Assembly: GCA_000961695.1 (NCBI GenBank)
Contig: LADW01000001.1
Coordinates: 1-64,000, forward strand
Source of the DNA: Hyphomonadaceae bacterium BRH_c29
Lineage (GTDB): Bacteria; Pseudomonadota; Alphaproteobacteria; Caulobacterales; Hyphomonadaceae
Reading direction: 5' to 3'
DNA: 64,000 nt
Shown: positions 7,696-15,931 of the stretch, one piece after another
Numbering within the stretch: position 1 is the stretch's first letter
Layout of the letters: every line of letters starts with the position of its first letter
Program-made: the position numbers and the translations under genes
Notes under the pieces: generated by a model
What the model was told of the DNA's origin: nothing
Database searches by the model: none
What the model saw: only the letters and a program-made list of their open reading frames with translations

Positions 7696-8868
7696 ATGCA
7701 CCAGATCGCCCCGATGAGCGAAGACCAGCAGGCCATCAAGGCCGCCGTCGAGAAAACGCTGGAGCCGTTCAACGACGAGTACTGGGCCAGGACAGACGAG
7801 ACTGGCAACTGGCCGGAAGAGTTCTGCGACGCCATGGCCGCCGGTGGCTGGCTGGGCATCGCCTTCCCTGAGGAATATGGCGGCGCGGGCCTCGGCCTGA
7901 CCGAAGCGGCGCTGATGATGCAGACGGTGACGCGCACCGGCGCAGGCTTTTCCGGCGCCTCGGCGATCCACCTCAACATTTTCGGGCCGAAGCCGCTGGA
8001 GAAATTCGGCAATCCGGACCTGAAGCAGGAATGCCTGCCCAAGATCATCTCCGGCGAAGAGAAGATGTGCTTTGCTGTGACCGAGCCGAATTCCGGCCTC
8101 GACACGTCCAGCCTCGAAACCCGGGCCGAGCGCACCAATAATGGCTATGTCATCAATGGCCGCAAGATCTGGACGACGGGCGCCCAGCGCGCCGACAAGA
8201 TCCTGATCATCGCGCGCACCACGCCGAAGGACCAGTGCGCCAAGCCGCACCTTGGACTCTCCCTCTTCTATACCGATCTCAACCGTGAACGGATCGAGGC
8301 CAACCCGATCCCGAAAATGGGCCGCAAGGCGGTGGAGTGCAACACGCTCTTCATCGACAATCTGGAAGTACCGAAAGAGCACCTGATCGGCGAAGAAGGC
8401 CAGGGCTTCAAATACCTACTGCAGGGCCTGAACCCCGAGCGCGTTCTGTTCGCCGTCGAGTCCATCGGCCTCGGCTTTTCCGCGCTGGAGCGGGCCGCGC
8501 GCTATGCCAATGAACGCGTCGTGTTCGGACGGCCCATCGGCCAGAACCAGGGCATCCAGCATCCGCTGGCAAAGTGCTGGGCCGAACTCTCCGCCGCCGA
8601 ACTGCTCGCCTACAAGGCCGCCGGGCTTTACGACAAGGGCGAGGAGTGCGGCGCTGAAGCGAACGCCTCCAAATACCTCGGCACCGAAGCCGGCTTCACT
8701 GCCTGCGAGACCGCCGTGCTGACCCATGGCGGCATGGGCTATGCCCGCGAATACCATGTCGAGCGCATGATGCGTGAAGCCATGCTCGCCCGCATCGCCC
8801 CCGTCAGCCGCGAAATGATCCTCAACTTCATCGCCGAACGCGTGCTGGGCCTGCCGAAGAGTTACTAG
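7696..8868 (+). CDS. Acyl-CoA dehydrogenase
   Basis: This 390-residue flavoprotein catalyses alpha-beta dehydrogenation of an acyl-CoA. Family features are CFAVTEPNSGLDTSSLETRAER (FAD/substrate loop), GRKIWTTGAQRADKILIIART, an AARYANERVVFGRPIGQNQGIQHPLA segment, and the C-terminal HGGMGYAREYHVERMMREAMLARIAPVSREMI. CTGAGGAG precedes ATG 7696. It lies 10 bp downstream of the CPBP gene on the same strand and converges with the sulfotransferase-like gene at 8880. Chain-length preference is not deducible, and the neighbourhood contains no other beta-oxidation gene. Confidence 0.9.
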   Translation: MHQIAPMSEDQQAIKAAVEKTLEPFNDEYWARTDETGNWPEEFCDAMAAGGWLGIAFPEEYGGAGLGLTEAALMMQTVTRTGAGFSGASAIHLNIFGPKPLEKFGNPDLKQECLPKIISGEEKMCFAVTEPNSGLDTSSLETRAERTNNGYVINGRKIWTTGAQRADKILIIARTTPKDQCAKPHLGLSLFYTDLNRERIEANPIPKMGRKAVECNTLFIDNLEVPKEHLIGEEGQGFKYLLQGLNPERVLFAVESIGLGFSALERAARYANERVVFGRPIGQNQGIQHPLAKCWAELSAAELLAYKAAGLYDKGEECGAEANASKYLGTEAGFTACETAVLTHGGMGYAREYHVERMMREAMLARIAPVSREMILNFIAERVLGLPKSY

Positions 8869-8879
8869 GCAGGCAAAGC

Positions 8880-9506
8880 CTACATCTCGTCCGCGTCCTT
8901 CATGTGCTGGAAGAATTCTTCCTTGCTGTTGGTGCGTGGATAAGGCTCTGCCGGCACGGGTACGCCCAGGAAGGCGCAGAGCGGGTCCCAGCTATCCTTG
9001 GCCGAATGGACCAGAAGGCGCTCCGCAGGAATGGCAGCCTTCACCGCGGCCTCATGCGCGTGGAAGACGGCGATCAGTTCGTCCTTGGTCTTCGCGTCGC
9101 CGAAGCTGCGCTCAAGCACTTTGCTCACCATCCTGAACCAGTCGACGGCCTGCGGCGGCCAGGTCTCCGGCGCCCGGACCGTGGCAAGGATCGTCTCGGA
9201 GATGCTGGCATACCAGCTCTCGGCAGAGCGGGATGACAGGATGATCTTCGCCTCCGGATAGACGTCTGCCAGTTCCTGCCAGAAGGCGGCTGTCGGCCAG
9301 TCCACGGCGGAACTGTAACCGTCATAGATCGCGGCATAGTCCGGCTTGCCCGCAAGCGCATCGTTCCACAGCGGCGTCTGTGCTTCGCCATTATGGATCA
9401 CTTCGATCATATGGTGGCACGGCCCGAAACCAATTTGCTCGAGCGCCAGTTTCAGGGACATCGTCCCTGTCCGGCCAAAGCCTGCGCCGATCACTTCAAG
9501 TGCCAT
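8880..9506 (-). CDS. Sulfotransferase family protein
   Basis: This is a 208-residue soluble protein of the PAPS-type sulfotransferase superfamily. The 5'-phosphosulfate loop is GAGFGRTGTMSLKLAL at about residues 6-21, and the 3'-phosphate-binding region is KIILSSRSAESWYASI at about 113-128 with its conserved Arg/Ser. HHMIEV and the late LLVHSAKDSWDPLCAFLGVPVP match the bacterial and eukaryotic proteins annotated as NAD-dependent-epimerase-like or sulfotransferase family. ATG 9506 is preferred over the GTG at 9521 because GGAGGGG lies immediately before it. Acceptor unknown; it is unrelated in sequence to the longer sulfotransferase-like pair at 52-54 kb. Confidence 0.8.
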   Translation of the reverse strand: MALEVIGAGFGRTGTMSLKLALEQIGFGPCHHMIEVIHNGEAQTPLWNDALAGKPDYAAIYDGYSSAVDWPTAAFWQELADVYPEAKIILSSRSAESWYASISETILATVRAPETWPPQAVDWFRMVSKVLERSFGDAKTKDELIAVFHAHEAAVKAAIPAERLLVHSAKDSWDPLCAFLGVPVPAEPYPRTNSKEEFFQHMKDADEM

Positions 9507-9589
9507 TCCATCCCCCTCCACACTGCCCGGTTCACCCGGGTCTGGAGGACAGGGCTAGCACAATCACCGCAGGCGCGACAGGGCGATCC

Positions 9590-10444
9590 CTAATGGCGTG
9601 GGGTGCGATCGCGAATGCGGTCGAAGCCGGCCTTGATATTCGCGAAGCGCTCCATGATGGCCGGCTCGAACGTGTTGTCGGTGAAGATATAGGGCCAGTC
9701 GCCTTCGATGCCTTCCCGAACCAGTTCGCCGACATAAAGCGGGTCGATCCCGTGTTCGATGGCCTGGCGCGCCATGTCCGCAAATTCGGACTCGCGCGGG
9801 ACAGCTCCCTCTCGGGTCGTGTCGCGCGCGCCGGCGAAGCGCTCTGGCACGTTACGGTTCGACTCCAGAATCCGTGTCCGGATGAAGCCGGGACAGAGGA
9901 CCGATACACCGATCCCGCGCGGGGCCAGCTCTGCGCGCAAACCCTCGCTCAGCGCCACGACACCCGCCTTGGTCACATTGTACGGCGGCTGGGTCACCGG
10001 CAGCAGGCCCGCAATCGACGCGGTCGACACGATCTGCCCACCCTCACCATGCGCTTCCATCAACGGCCCGAAAATCTCGACGCCCCAGACCACGGACATC
10101 AGGTTCACCCCGATGGTCCAGCTCCAGCCCGCATCGGTCCATTCCCCATAACTGCCACCGCCGCCGACACCGGCATTGTTGACCAGAATGTCGACCCGGC
10201 CGAACCGGTCCATCGTCTTGTCAGCGGCCGCCTGCAGCGCCTCTTTCAGGGAAACATCGGCGATCACGCCTTCGACATCGGCATTTGTCTGCTTCAGGTC
10301 CGCCAGCGCCTTGTCCAGCGCGTCCTGTTCGATGTCGCACATCATCACCTTGACGCCGGCCTGCGCCAGCGCGGTCGCGATGCCAAGCCCGATGCCCGAG
10401 GCAGCGCCCGTGACGAAGGCGACCTTGCCTGCCAGATCTTTCAT
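9590..10444 (-). CDS. SDR family NAD(P)-dependent oxidoreductase
   Basis: This is a classical short-chain dehydrogenase of 284 residues. The cofactor motif TGAASGIGLGIA is at about 12-23, with NNAGVGGG near 90, the catalytic Ser in VSTASIAGL near 142, and YNVTK as the YxxxK pair near 155-159. An Asp after the second beta strand (CDIEQDAL) suggests NAD(H). The C-terminal extension after about 245 (DNTFEPAIMERFANIKAGFDRI) resembles SDRs acting on bulky alcohols. It is transcribed away from the sulfotransferase-like gene's start with 83 bp between them. Substrate unknown. Confidence 0.88.
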   Translation of the reverse strand: MKDLAGKVAFVTGAASGIGLGIATALAQAGVKVMMCDIEQDALDKALADLKQTNADVEGVIADVSLKEALQAAADKTMDRFGRVDILVNNAGVGGGGSYGEWTDAGWSWTIGVNLMSVVWGVEIFGPLMEAHGEGGQIVSTASIAGLLPVTQPPYNVTKAGVVALSEGLRAELAPRGIGVSVLCPGFIRTRILESNRNVPERFAGARDTTREGAVPRESEFADMARQAIEHGIDPLYVGELVREGIEGDWPYIFTDNTFEPAIMERFANIKAGFDRIRDRTPRH

Positions 10445-10552
10445 GTAGTCCTCCCGGTGTTGGGCCTCTTTCGGGCCAGGTTGCGGGAAGCATGCGCCGC
10501 GCTCCGTGAGCGGGCAAGTATGGACGCAAGGTAAGCCGTTCAGGCAGCAGCC

Positions 10553-12565
10553 CTAGGCAACATCGCGCTCAGGAAGTTGCTGCAGCATCTCACGATAGGA
10601 CATGAAGCCCTTCTCGCCTGTCAGGTAAGGCGCCAGGTCAGCGGCCTCAATCGGCGGAGAATACAGGAAGCCCTGCACATAGCGGCAACCGGCACTGCGA
10701 GCGATTTCCAGCTGCTGTTGCGTCTCGATGCCTTCGATGATGCACTCGATAGACAGTGACCGGCACAGATGCTGGATTGTCGCGACCAGCCCGAGGCCCC
10801 GCGCCTTGGAATCCAGCGCCGCGCCAAAGCTGCGGTCGATCTTCACAATATCGAATTCCAGTTCCTGCAGGTAACGCAGCGAGGAATAACCCGTACCAAA
10901 ATCATCGATGGCAATCTTCAGGCCGAGGAAGCGGAACTTCATCAGATTGTAGCGCGCCTCTTCCAGATCGGTCAGCAGCGAGGATTCCGTCACTTCCAGC
11001 ACAAGGCGATGGCGCACGGATTCCGGCATTGTCAGGAACATGGCGACCAGCGCATCACTGGTCTCGCGGCAGATGATGTCCTGCGCCGAAAGGTTCACCG
11101 ACATGGATTTCAGGTCCGGCCAGGCGTGCAGCTGTTCCAGCGCCTTGCGCACCACGACCTGGGTCAACTGCTGGGTCATGCCCGCCTTTTCGGCAATCGC
11201 CACGAATTCTATCGGTGACACAGAGCCGAGTTCCGGACTGTCCCAGCGGGCCAGCGCTTCGCAGCGGGTCATTTCGCCATCGGTGGAATTGACGATCGGC
11301 TGGAACACCAGTCGCAGCTCGACATCGAGATCGGCCTTCTTCAGAGCCTGATGCACGACGGCGCCGCGCATTTGCGTCTGCGCATGCGAGGCCGAGAATT
11401 CCATCGCGCGGCCGACCTTCTGCTCCTTGGCCCGGAACAGCGCGAAGTCGGCCTGCTCCAGAAGGTCGCGTGCCGACTGAACCGGAAAGGATCGCGAGGA
11501 ATACCCGATCGAGGCCGAGACGCGGCTGACTTCCTTGCTCGGCAGGCTGAAGGGTTCGTTCATTGCCGAGACGATCTGCTGGCCGATCTCCTCGACCGCT
11601 TCCTGGCTCATCGAAGCCGGAAGGATATAGGCAAACTCGTCACCGCCGAGGCGCGAGACACTGGCACCATCCCCGAGCACCTGCTTAAGGCGGCGCGCCG
11701 TTTCAACCAGAACCGCATCGCCCGCCGTATGGCCGAACACATCATTGATCGGCTTGAAGCCGTCCAGGTCGATCAGGCCGATCACCGGCAGAATTTTGTC
11801 TGCCTTCGGCCCATACGAGGAATCCACGTCCTGAAAGAAACTACGCCGGTTGGGCAGCCCCGTCAGCATGTCCGTCAGGGCCATGGAGCGATTGGTGTCA
11901 GCCAGCTCTGAAGACCGGCGATTCTCAACATCAAGACGGTTCAGAAGCGCAACAGACTGCGCCAGCCGGCTTTTGTAGGAGAGCGAGGCCATGAAAAAGA
12001 CGAAATAGGTGATCCCGATCTGGGCCGTCGCCAGATAGAAGAACCGCTCAGACATGCTGAAGAACAGGAAGCAGAAAACCGCCAGCGTCATCGCAAGGCA
12101 CACGCCCACCAAGCGCGGGCGCGAAATGCCGCAAATGGTCGACGATGCCCCGGTGAACGCTGCGAAGAAGGAGAAGTGCAGACGCTCCTGAGGGTTGGCA
12201 TAAGGCAGCAGGGCCCAGATCCAGAGCGCCATCCCCAGGAACAAGAGCATGGTGCCAAATTCAATCCGCTTAAGCTGGTGGCGCGCCTTGTCCGGATCGA
12301 TCAGGACTTGATGCATCTTTCTCCACGCCAGAAGGCGAATTGTGGCAAATCCGAAGAAGGCCGCAGGAAGCCAGATTGTCAGCCAGTCAGGCGCGCTGCC
12401 CAGAAGGGTCGAGCCGAGCGCGGCAATTGCAACGGTCAACAGGAGGTAGAGTGCCGGAATATTCTGCGAAATGGCCCGCAACTGTTCCATCATCACGGCT
12501 TCGTCCGGCGTACGCGCGTTTTGCAGCATCTTCCGGTACGTTCGAATATCAGTCGTTCTCAGCAT
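10553..12565 (-). CDS. Membrane GGDEF-EAL domain protein (cyclic-di-GMP metabolism)
   Basis: This is a 670-residue bifunctional-looking c-di-GMP enzyme in the inner membrane. The first 200 residues hold five to six hydrophobic segments forming an unnamed sensor region. A GGDEF domain follows (LTDMLTGLPNRRSFF, then intact GGDEF at about 307-311), and then an EAL domain with intact EAL at about 436-438 and DDFGTGYSSL near 560. Both catalytic signatures are intact, so it could make or degrade c-di-GMP, or one domain may be regulatory. I do not see the RxxD inhibitory site directly before GGDEF (ASVSRLGGDEF). An inverted repeat lies 81-100 bp upstream. No neighbours explain its input signal. Confidence 0.92.
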   Translation of the reverse strand: MLRTTDIRTYRKMLQNARTPDEAVMMEQLRAISQNIPALYLLLTVAIAALGSTLLGSAPDWLTIWLPAAFFGFATIRLLAWRKMHQVLIDPDKARHQLKRIEFGTMLLFLGMALWIWALLPYANPQERLHFSFFAAFTGASSTICGISRPRLVGVCLAMTLAVFCFLFFSMSERFFYLATAQIGITYFVFFMASLSYKSRLAQSVALLNRLDVENRRSSELADTNRSMALTDMLTGLPNRRSFFQDVDSSYGPKADKILPVIGLIDLDGFKPINDVFGHTAGDAVLVETARRLKQVLGDGASVSRLGGDEFAYILPASMSQEAVEEIGQQIVSAMNEPFSLPSKEVSRVSASIGYSSRSFPVQSARDLLEQADFALFRAKEQKVGRAMEFSASHAQTQMRGAVVHQALKKADLDVELRLVFQPIVNSTDGEMTRCEALARWDSPELGSVSPIEFVAIAEKAGMTQQLTQVVVRKALEQLHAWPDLKSMSVNLSAQDIICRETSDALVAMFLTMPESVRHRLVLEVTESSLLTDLEEARYNLMKFRFLGLKIAIDDFGTGYSSLRYLQELEFDIVKIDRSFGAALDSKARGLGLVATIQHLCRSLSIECIIEGIETQQQLEIARSAGCRYVQGFLYSPPIEAADLAPYLTGEKGFMSYREMLQQLPERDVA

Positions 12566-12645
12566 GGGGTCCGCCGCTTTGGTCCCCTCTGACTAACCCA
12601 GAATGCCTAATCCCCCGTGGACATGTCCGGTGAATTTGCTGGCGT

Positions 12646-12665
12646 GGTTAAGTATCTGTTTAACC
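12646..12665. promoter_or_regulatory. GGTTAA-N8-TTAACC inverted repeat
   Basis: The perfect 6-bp arms are separated by 8 bp, 81 bp upstream of the GGDEF-EAL start. It resembles the TTAA-N7-TTAA binding site of the alphaproteobacterial regulator CtrA but with one base too many in the spacer, so CtrA binding is only a suggestion. Confidence 0.35.
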
Positions 12666-12778
12666 TGTTGGATCGCCCCAGGTTTGTCCCCCACAGCCGC
12701 CCCGCCATCCTGGCGCAGTCATTGGCCCAGGGAGCAAATCAATCCACCATGGTTTGCGTCCGGTGCATGCTCTCACGC

Positions 12779-13237
12779 ATGTCACTGCGCCACCCCCCTC
12801 CCGGCTTCCCGCTGCACCTGGCCCTCATCTGGCCCCTGATCTGGGTTCAGGTCCTGGTGCTGCGCGCAGCCGTGCGGGCGGCCTATGGCAAGGGCACGCA
12901 ATACCACTGGAGTGTGACCCCGTGCGGGCGCGCGTTCATCACATCGATTGACTGGGTGCCCAGCCAGACCGAAGCGCCTGTCTGGTTGAAACCCGCGGCG
13001 CATTCGAATGTGCGGCTGGCGGCGGCTTTGGATGGCAGTGCTTTTGTGCCGGCTTACGCGCGGCTCAAGCTCCTTCTCCTTTGGGCTTGCGCAGGCAAGC
13101 GAACGCACTGCGTTCGCCTGAGCAAGGGGTTGGGGATGAGGGGCAACGGAGTTTCCGCAAGCTCTGCACGCGCGGATAGGCCGTGGCCCCTCACCCCTAC
13201 CCCTCTCCCAAGGGGTTTACCTCCACCAGAGTCCTGA
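12779..13237 (+). CDS. Hypothetical protein with repeat-derived C-terminus
   Basis: The segment from about 12800 to 13070 reads as real protein: a hydrophobic helix (HLALIWPLIWVQVLVLRAAV), then RAAYGKGTQYHWSVTPCGRAFI and WLKPAAHSNVRLAAALDG. I do not know the family. The start is not secure: ATG 12779 has no ribosome site, and earlier in-frame codons reach back to 12617. The last 50 or so codons run through a palindromic intergenic repeat (13099-13203), so the original C-terminus has probably been replaced by repeat sequence. It sits in an 800-bp space between the GGDEF-EAL gene and the DUF3297 gene, which otherwise shows only the repeat and one possible regulatory dyad. Confidence 0.4.
   Translation: MSLRHPPPGFPLHLALIWPLIWVQVLVLRAAVRAAYGKGTQYHWSVTPCGRAFITSIDWVPSQTEAPVWLKPAAHSNVRLAAALDGSAFVPAYARLKLLLLWACAGKRTHCVRLSKGLGMRGNGVSASSARADRPWPLTPTPLPRGLPPPES
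13099..13203. repeat. Palindromic intergenic repeat (REP/MITE-like)
   Basis: Two nested palindromes lie side by side. GCGAACGCA-c-TGCGTTCGC is at 13099-13117. It is followed by a longer hairpin whose GC-rich arms at 13126-13144 and 13186-13203 pair almost perfectly (left arm ends GATGAGGGGC, right arm begins GCCCCTCACCCC). The loop of about 40 bases is itself partly structured. Sequences of this style are commonly dispersed in proteobacterial intergenic regions. A second copy is not visible in this window. Confidence 0.6.
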
Positions 13238-13362
13238 CCCCCGCATTCAACCCCAAAAAACCCAGCCCCACTCTCAAGCGCCTTTACGGGCGCCGTACGT
13301 GCTGGAAGCCTCCTCTGCCGCTGCCTCTTGCTCCGCCCGCAAGCCGCGTTAAAACCGCCTTC

Positions 13363-13611
13363 ATGACAGATCAGCTTCCCGACCGCCTTTGCGTCGACCC
13401 CGACAGCCCGTTCCACAATGCCGACCTGCTGCAGCAGGAGATCGGCGTGCGCTTCAACGGCGTGGAGAAAACCAATGTCGAGGAGTACTGCATCTCCGAA
13501 GGCTGGATCAAAGTCGCCGCCGGCAAGGCGCTTGATCGCAAGGGCAAACCCCTGACCCTGAAGCTCAAGGGCCAGGTCGAAGCCTGGATCAAAACGCCCG
13601 ACGCAGGTTGA
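13363..13611 (+). CDS. DUF3297 family protein
   Basis: This is an 82-residue small soluble protein. The whole sequence fits the DUF3297 family: DRLCVDPDSPFHNADLLQQEIGVRFNG, then VEEYCISEGWIKVAAGKALDRKGKPL and a final KLKGQVEAW. The ATG at 13363 is taken as the start because the longer frame upstream runs through the intergenic repeat and low-complexity sequence. Its function is unknown. It converges with the lipoprotein gene at 13614, the two stop codons being only 2 bp apart. Confidence 0.8.
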   Translation: MTDQLPDRLCVDPDSPFHNADLLQQEIGVRFNGVEKTNVEEYCISEGWIKVAAGKALDRKGKPLTLKLKGQVEAWIKTPDAG

Positions 13612-13613
13612 TC

Positions 13614-14273
13614 CTACGGCGCGGGCAAGCCGATCTTGCCTTTGATTGCCTGAACCCGCACCGTCACGACCCCTTCATGGGAGAAGGTCCGCGATTGGGC
13701 GCCTTCTTTCCCGGAATAGGTCGTATAGCTGGCAGTACCGCCGTTCGGCAGGCCGACAGTGCCTTGTCTCATCAGAAGCTGGGTTTCAAACCGGGTCTCG
13801 ATTTCGCCAACAAGGGCTGAGTCTGTTTCGACCAAGATGAACCGGTCATCCGCGCCGGGCCGGAACTGCACGGAATAGCTTCCGCCGCGATAGTCGTACT
13901 TATCAGCGGCGAACTCCCGGGTCACCGTCCCTTCCCAGTCCAGAAGCAAGATCTTCGGGGCGAGCGTGCGCCTTGCCTGTTTCTGACCACCGACCGTTAT
14001 GACATGGTTCGGCCCAAAGTCCGGCAGTGCGAAAACGACATAGTTTGCAGCGGCGTCACCCTCGCCCACACAAGGGGTTTCAGGACCCACTTGCGAAAAG
14101 ACATCCTGCCAGGATTTCTGATTCTTCGGCGTCAGCGCGATTGCATCAACCAAGCTGATGTCGGCTTGGCAGGTCTTTCCGGACAGGTCCGTTACGGCCT
14201 CTGGCGGTGGTGGTGGCGTGGACTGGCACGCACCCAGAACCGCCGCCGCACAAAGCATCAAAGGAAACCGCAT
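13614..14273 (-). CDS. Hypothetical lipoprotein (219 aa)
   Basis: The N-terminus MRFPLMLCAAAVLGAC is a lipoprotein signal with its lipobox cysteine at about residue 16, followed by a QSTPPPPPEA linker. The rest appears as beta-rich periplasmic protein (WEGTVTREFAADKYDYRGGSYSVQF, RFETQLLMRQGTVGLPNGG) with a pair of cysteines (KTCQAD and ETPCVG) that could form a disulphide. I do not recognise the family. It starts 2 bp after the stop of the upstream lipoprotein gene, so the two are almost certainly one operon and may form an envelope complex. Confidence 0.65.
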   Translation of the reverse strand: MRFPLMLCAAAVLGACQSTPPPPPEAVTDLSGKTCQADISLVDAIALTPKNQKSWQDVFSQVGPETPCVGEGDAAANYVVFALPDFGPNHVITVGGQKQARRTLAPKILLLDWEGTVTREFAADKYDYRGGSYSVQFRPGADDRFILVETDSALVGEIETRFETQLLMRQGTVGLPNGGTASYTTYSGKEGAQSRTFSHEGVVTVRVQAIKGKIGLPAP

Positions 14274-14275
14274 GA

Positions 14276-15028
14276 CTACTGCGCCAGTTGGGCAATCGCC
14301 CGCGCGGTTTCGACAAGCGCAACCTCAAGCCCCTTGGCCGTGCGCTCCGGATCGCTTTCCATATCTTCGATCTTGGCAAAGCTGTATTCGCCATCCGGCG
14401 CGATATTTACGATCACGTCGGGGGTCGCGACAGGGTTGTAAACGACCTTGTTTTCCAGAAGCACATTGCCCGGATTGACCCGGTCGGTCATCCGAACCGA
14501 GACGGACACAAAAGGGCGCCATTCCGTGTTACCGCCGACCAGTTGGTAGCCATAACCAGCGCCCGCAACATCGAGAAATCCATAACCGGCTTTCGTTTCG
14601 TCGGCGACCGGTGTCTCGATCAGCACCGCTGTGGACTTTCGGTCAAAATGTACGGAGTCGATCTCGTAGCCGCCTTCGGCCAGGGACTCGTTCAGGGCAG
14701 CGTCAAAAATCGCCTGGCCATCGAAGTCCACCGAGTCCAACACCGCCAGCATCCGATCACGTTGTCCTGCCTCAATACCGGCTTCGATTCCGGCCGCCAC
14801 AGCGCCGACCAACACGCCCGCAAGACCTGCAGACGCCGCCATGGCGCTGGCCATGTTTTGCCCATTGGTCGCCAGCTTCTGCGTCGTCGCCTTCTCCGGC
14901 AGCTTACTGTCCATCACGGACACATGATCGAGACCCGCAATTTCCCGGTCATACGGAATGGGCGTGTACGGGGTCGCGCACGCAGCGACACTCACCATGG
15001 CGGCCAGTGCCGCGAAACTCGTTTTCAT
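14276..15028 (-). CDS. Hypothetical lipoprotein (250 aa)
   Basis: This is a predicted lipoprotein: MKTSFAALAAMVSVAAC gives a signal peptide with the cysteine at about residue 17. ATG 15028 is preferred over 15043 because it begins the signal directly. A glycine/alanine-rich hydrophobic stretch at about 75-100 (ASAMAASAGLAGVLVGAVAAGIEAGIEAG) resembles a glycine-zipper membrane element. The remainder contains a mixed alpha/beta domain (VSVRMTDRVNPGNVLLENKVVYN) and ends in a helix with ETARAIAQLAQ. Family unknown. It is the first gene of a two-lipoprotein operon with the gene ending at 13614. Confidence 0.65.
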   Translation of the reverse strand: MKTSFAALAAMVSVAACATPYTPIPYDREIAGLDHVSVMDSKLPEKATTQKLATNGQNMASAMAASAGLAGVLVGAVAAGIEAGIEAGQRDRMLAVLDSVDFDGQAIFDAALNESLAEGGYEIDSVHFDRKSTAVLIETPVADETKAGYGFLDVAGAGYGYQLVGGNTEWRPFVSVSVRMTDRVNPGNVLLENKVVYNPVATPDVIVNIAPDGEYSFAKIEDMESDPERTAKGLEVALVETARAIAQLAQ

Positions 15029-15252
15029 TGTATCAATCCCCAAAAAACCAAACGCATTTACGCTGCACCTTGCTCACGAGGATAGCATCGTCAAGCCCAA
15101 AGGTTGATACCTCAACCTGCAGGTATTGCTACAGCACACCCCCTCACCCAACAGGCGTATTTTTGCCGCATTTCAACCTTCTGGCCACACCCCGAAACGG
15201 CCCTTCCCATTCAGCCCGATGCAGCTTAGCCTTCTACTTGGAGGCCCTCGTC

Positions 15253-15843
15253 ATGACGTTATTCATTCTCGGTCTAGTGATCTTTTTCGGCGCGCACGTG
15301 TTTTCGGCGCTGCGCTCACGCGAGCCGGGCAAGGACCTCAAGAAGAAGATGGGCTACGGCCCGTATATGGCGGCGTACACGTTCGTCTCGATTGTGGGCT
15401 TCTATCTGATCTGCGTCGGGTTCAACGCAACGCGCACGGCGGGCCTCGTTTACCAACCACCCTCCTGGGGCCAGCACCTGAACTTCGCGCTCATGCCGCC
15501 GGCCCTGATCCTGCTCGTAGCATCACAGCTACCGACAGGTCGGATCAAGAAATGGGCAAAGCACCCCATGCTGGTCGCGGTGAAACTCTGGGCACTCGGG
15601 CACCTGTTCGCAAATGGAGAGCTGAACTCGTTCCTCCTGTTCGGCAGCTTCCTGACCTATGCGATTTTCGACCGGATCATGGTCAAGCGCCGCGGCGACA
15701 ATGGCCCCGCGCCGGATACGCCGGTCTCAACGCTGGCCGATGTCGGATCGGTCGTCATCGGCATCGTGCTCTACGTGGCGATTGTCTGGTACCTGCACCC
15801 GATCCTGTTCAGCGCCGGACGTTCGGTCATCCCCCAGCACTAG
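15253..15843 (+). CDS. NnrU family membrane protein
   Basis: This is a 196-residue polytopic inner-membrane protein of the NnrU family, named from denitrifiers but widespread in alphaproteobacteria. The typical start MTLFILGLVIFFGAHVFSALRSREPG is followed by GYGPYMAAYTFVSIVGFYLI, ALMPPALILLVAS and LWALGHLFANGELNSFLLFGSFLTYAIFD, giving about six hydrophobic segments. ATG 15253 is chosen over the much longer open frame because TTGGAGG lies 12 bases upstream and the longer part is antisense to the lipoprotein gene. No nitrite or nitric oxide reductase is nearby, so a role in denitrification is not supported by context. Confidence 0.85.
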   Translation: MTLFILGLVIFFGAHVFSALRSREPGKDLKKKMGYGPYMAAYTFVSIVGFYLICVGFNATRTAGLVYQPPSWGQHLNFALMPPALILLVASQLPTGRIKKWAKHPMLVAVKLWALGHLFANGELNSFLLFGSFLTYAIFDRIMVKRRGDNGPAPDTPVSTLADVGSVVIGIVLYVAIVWYLHPILFSAGRSVIPQH

Positions 15844-15931
15844 TTTGGCCCCAGCGCCAGGCCAGATGACTTCCTTGTAATTCTAACGGAAATTCTTGCC
15901 CGCGCCTGCCGGAGCGGATAAGCCGCACGCC

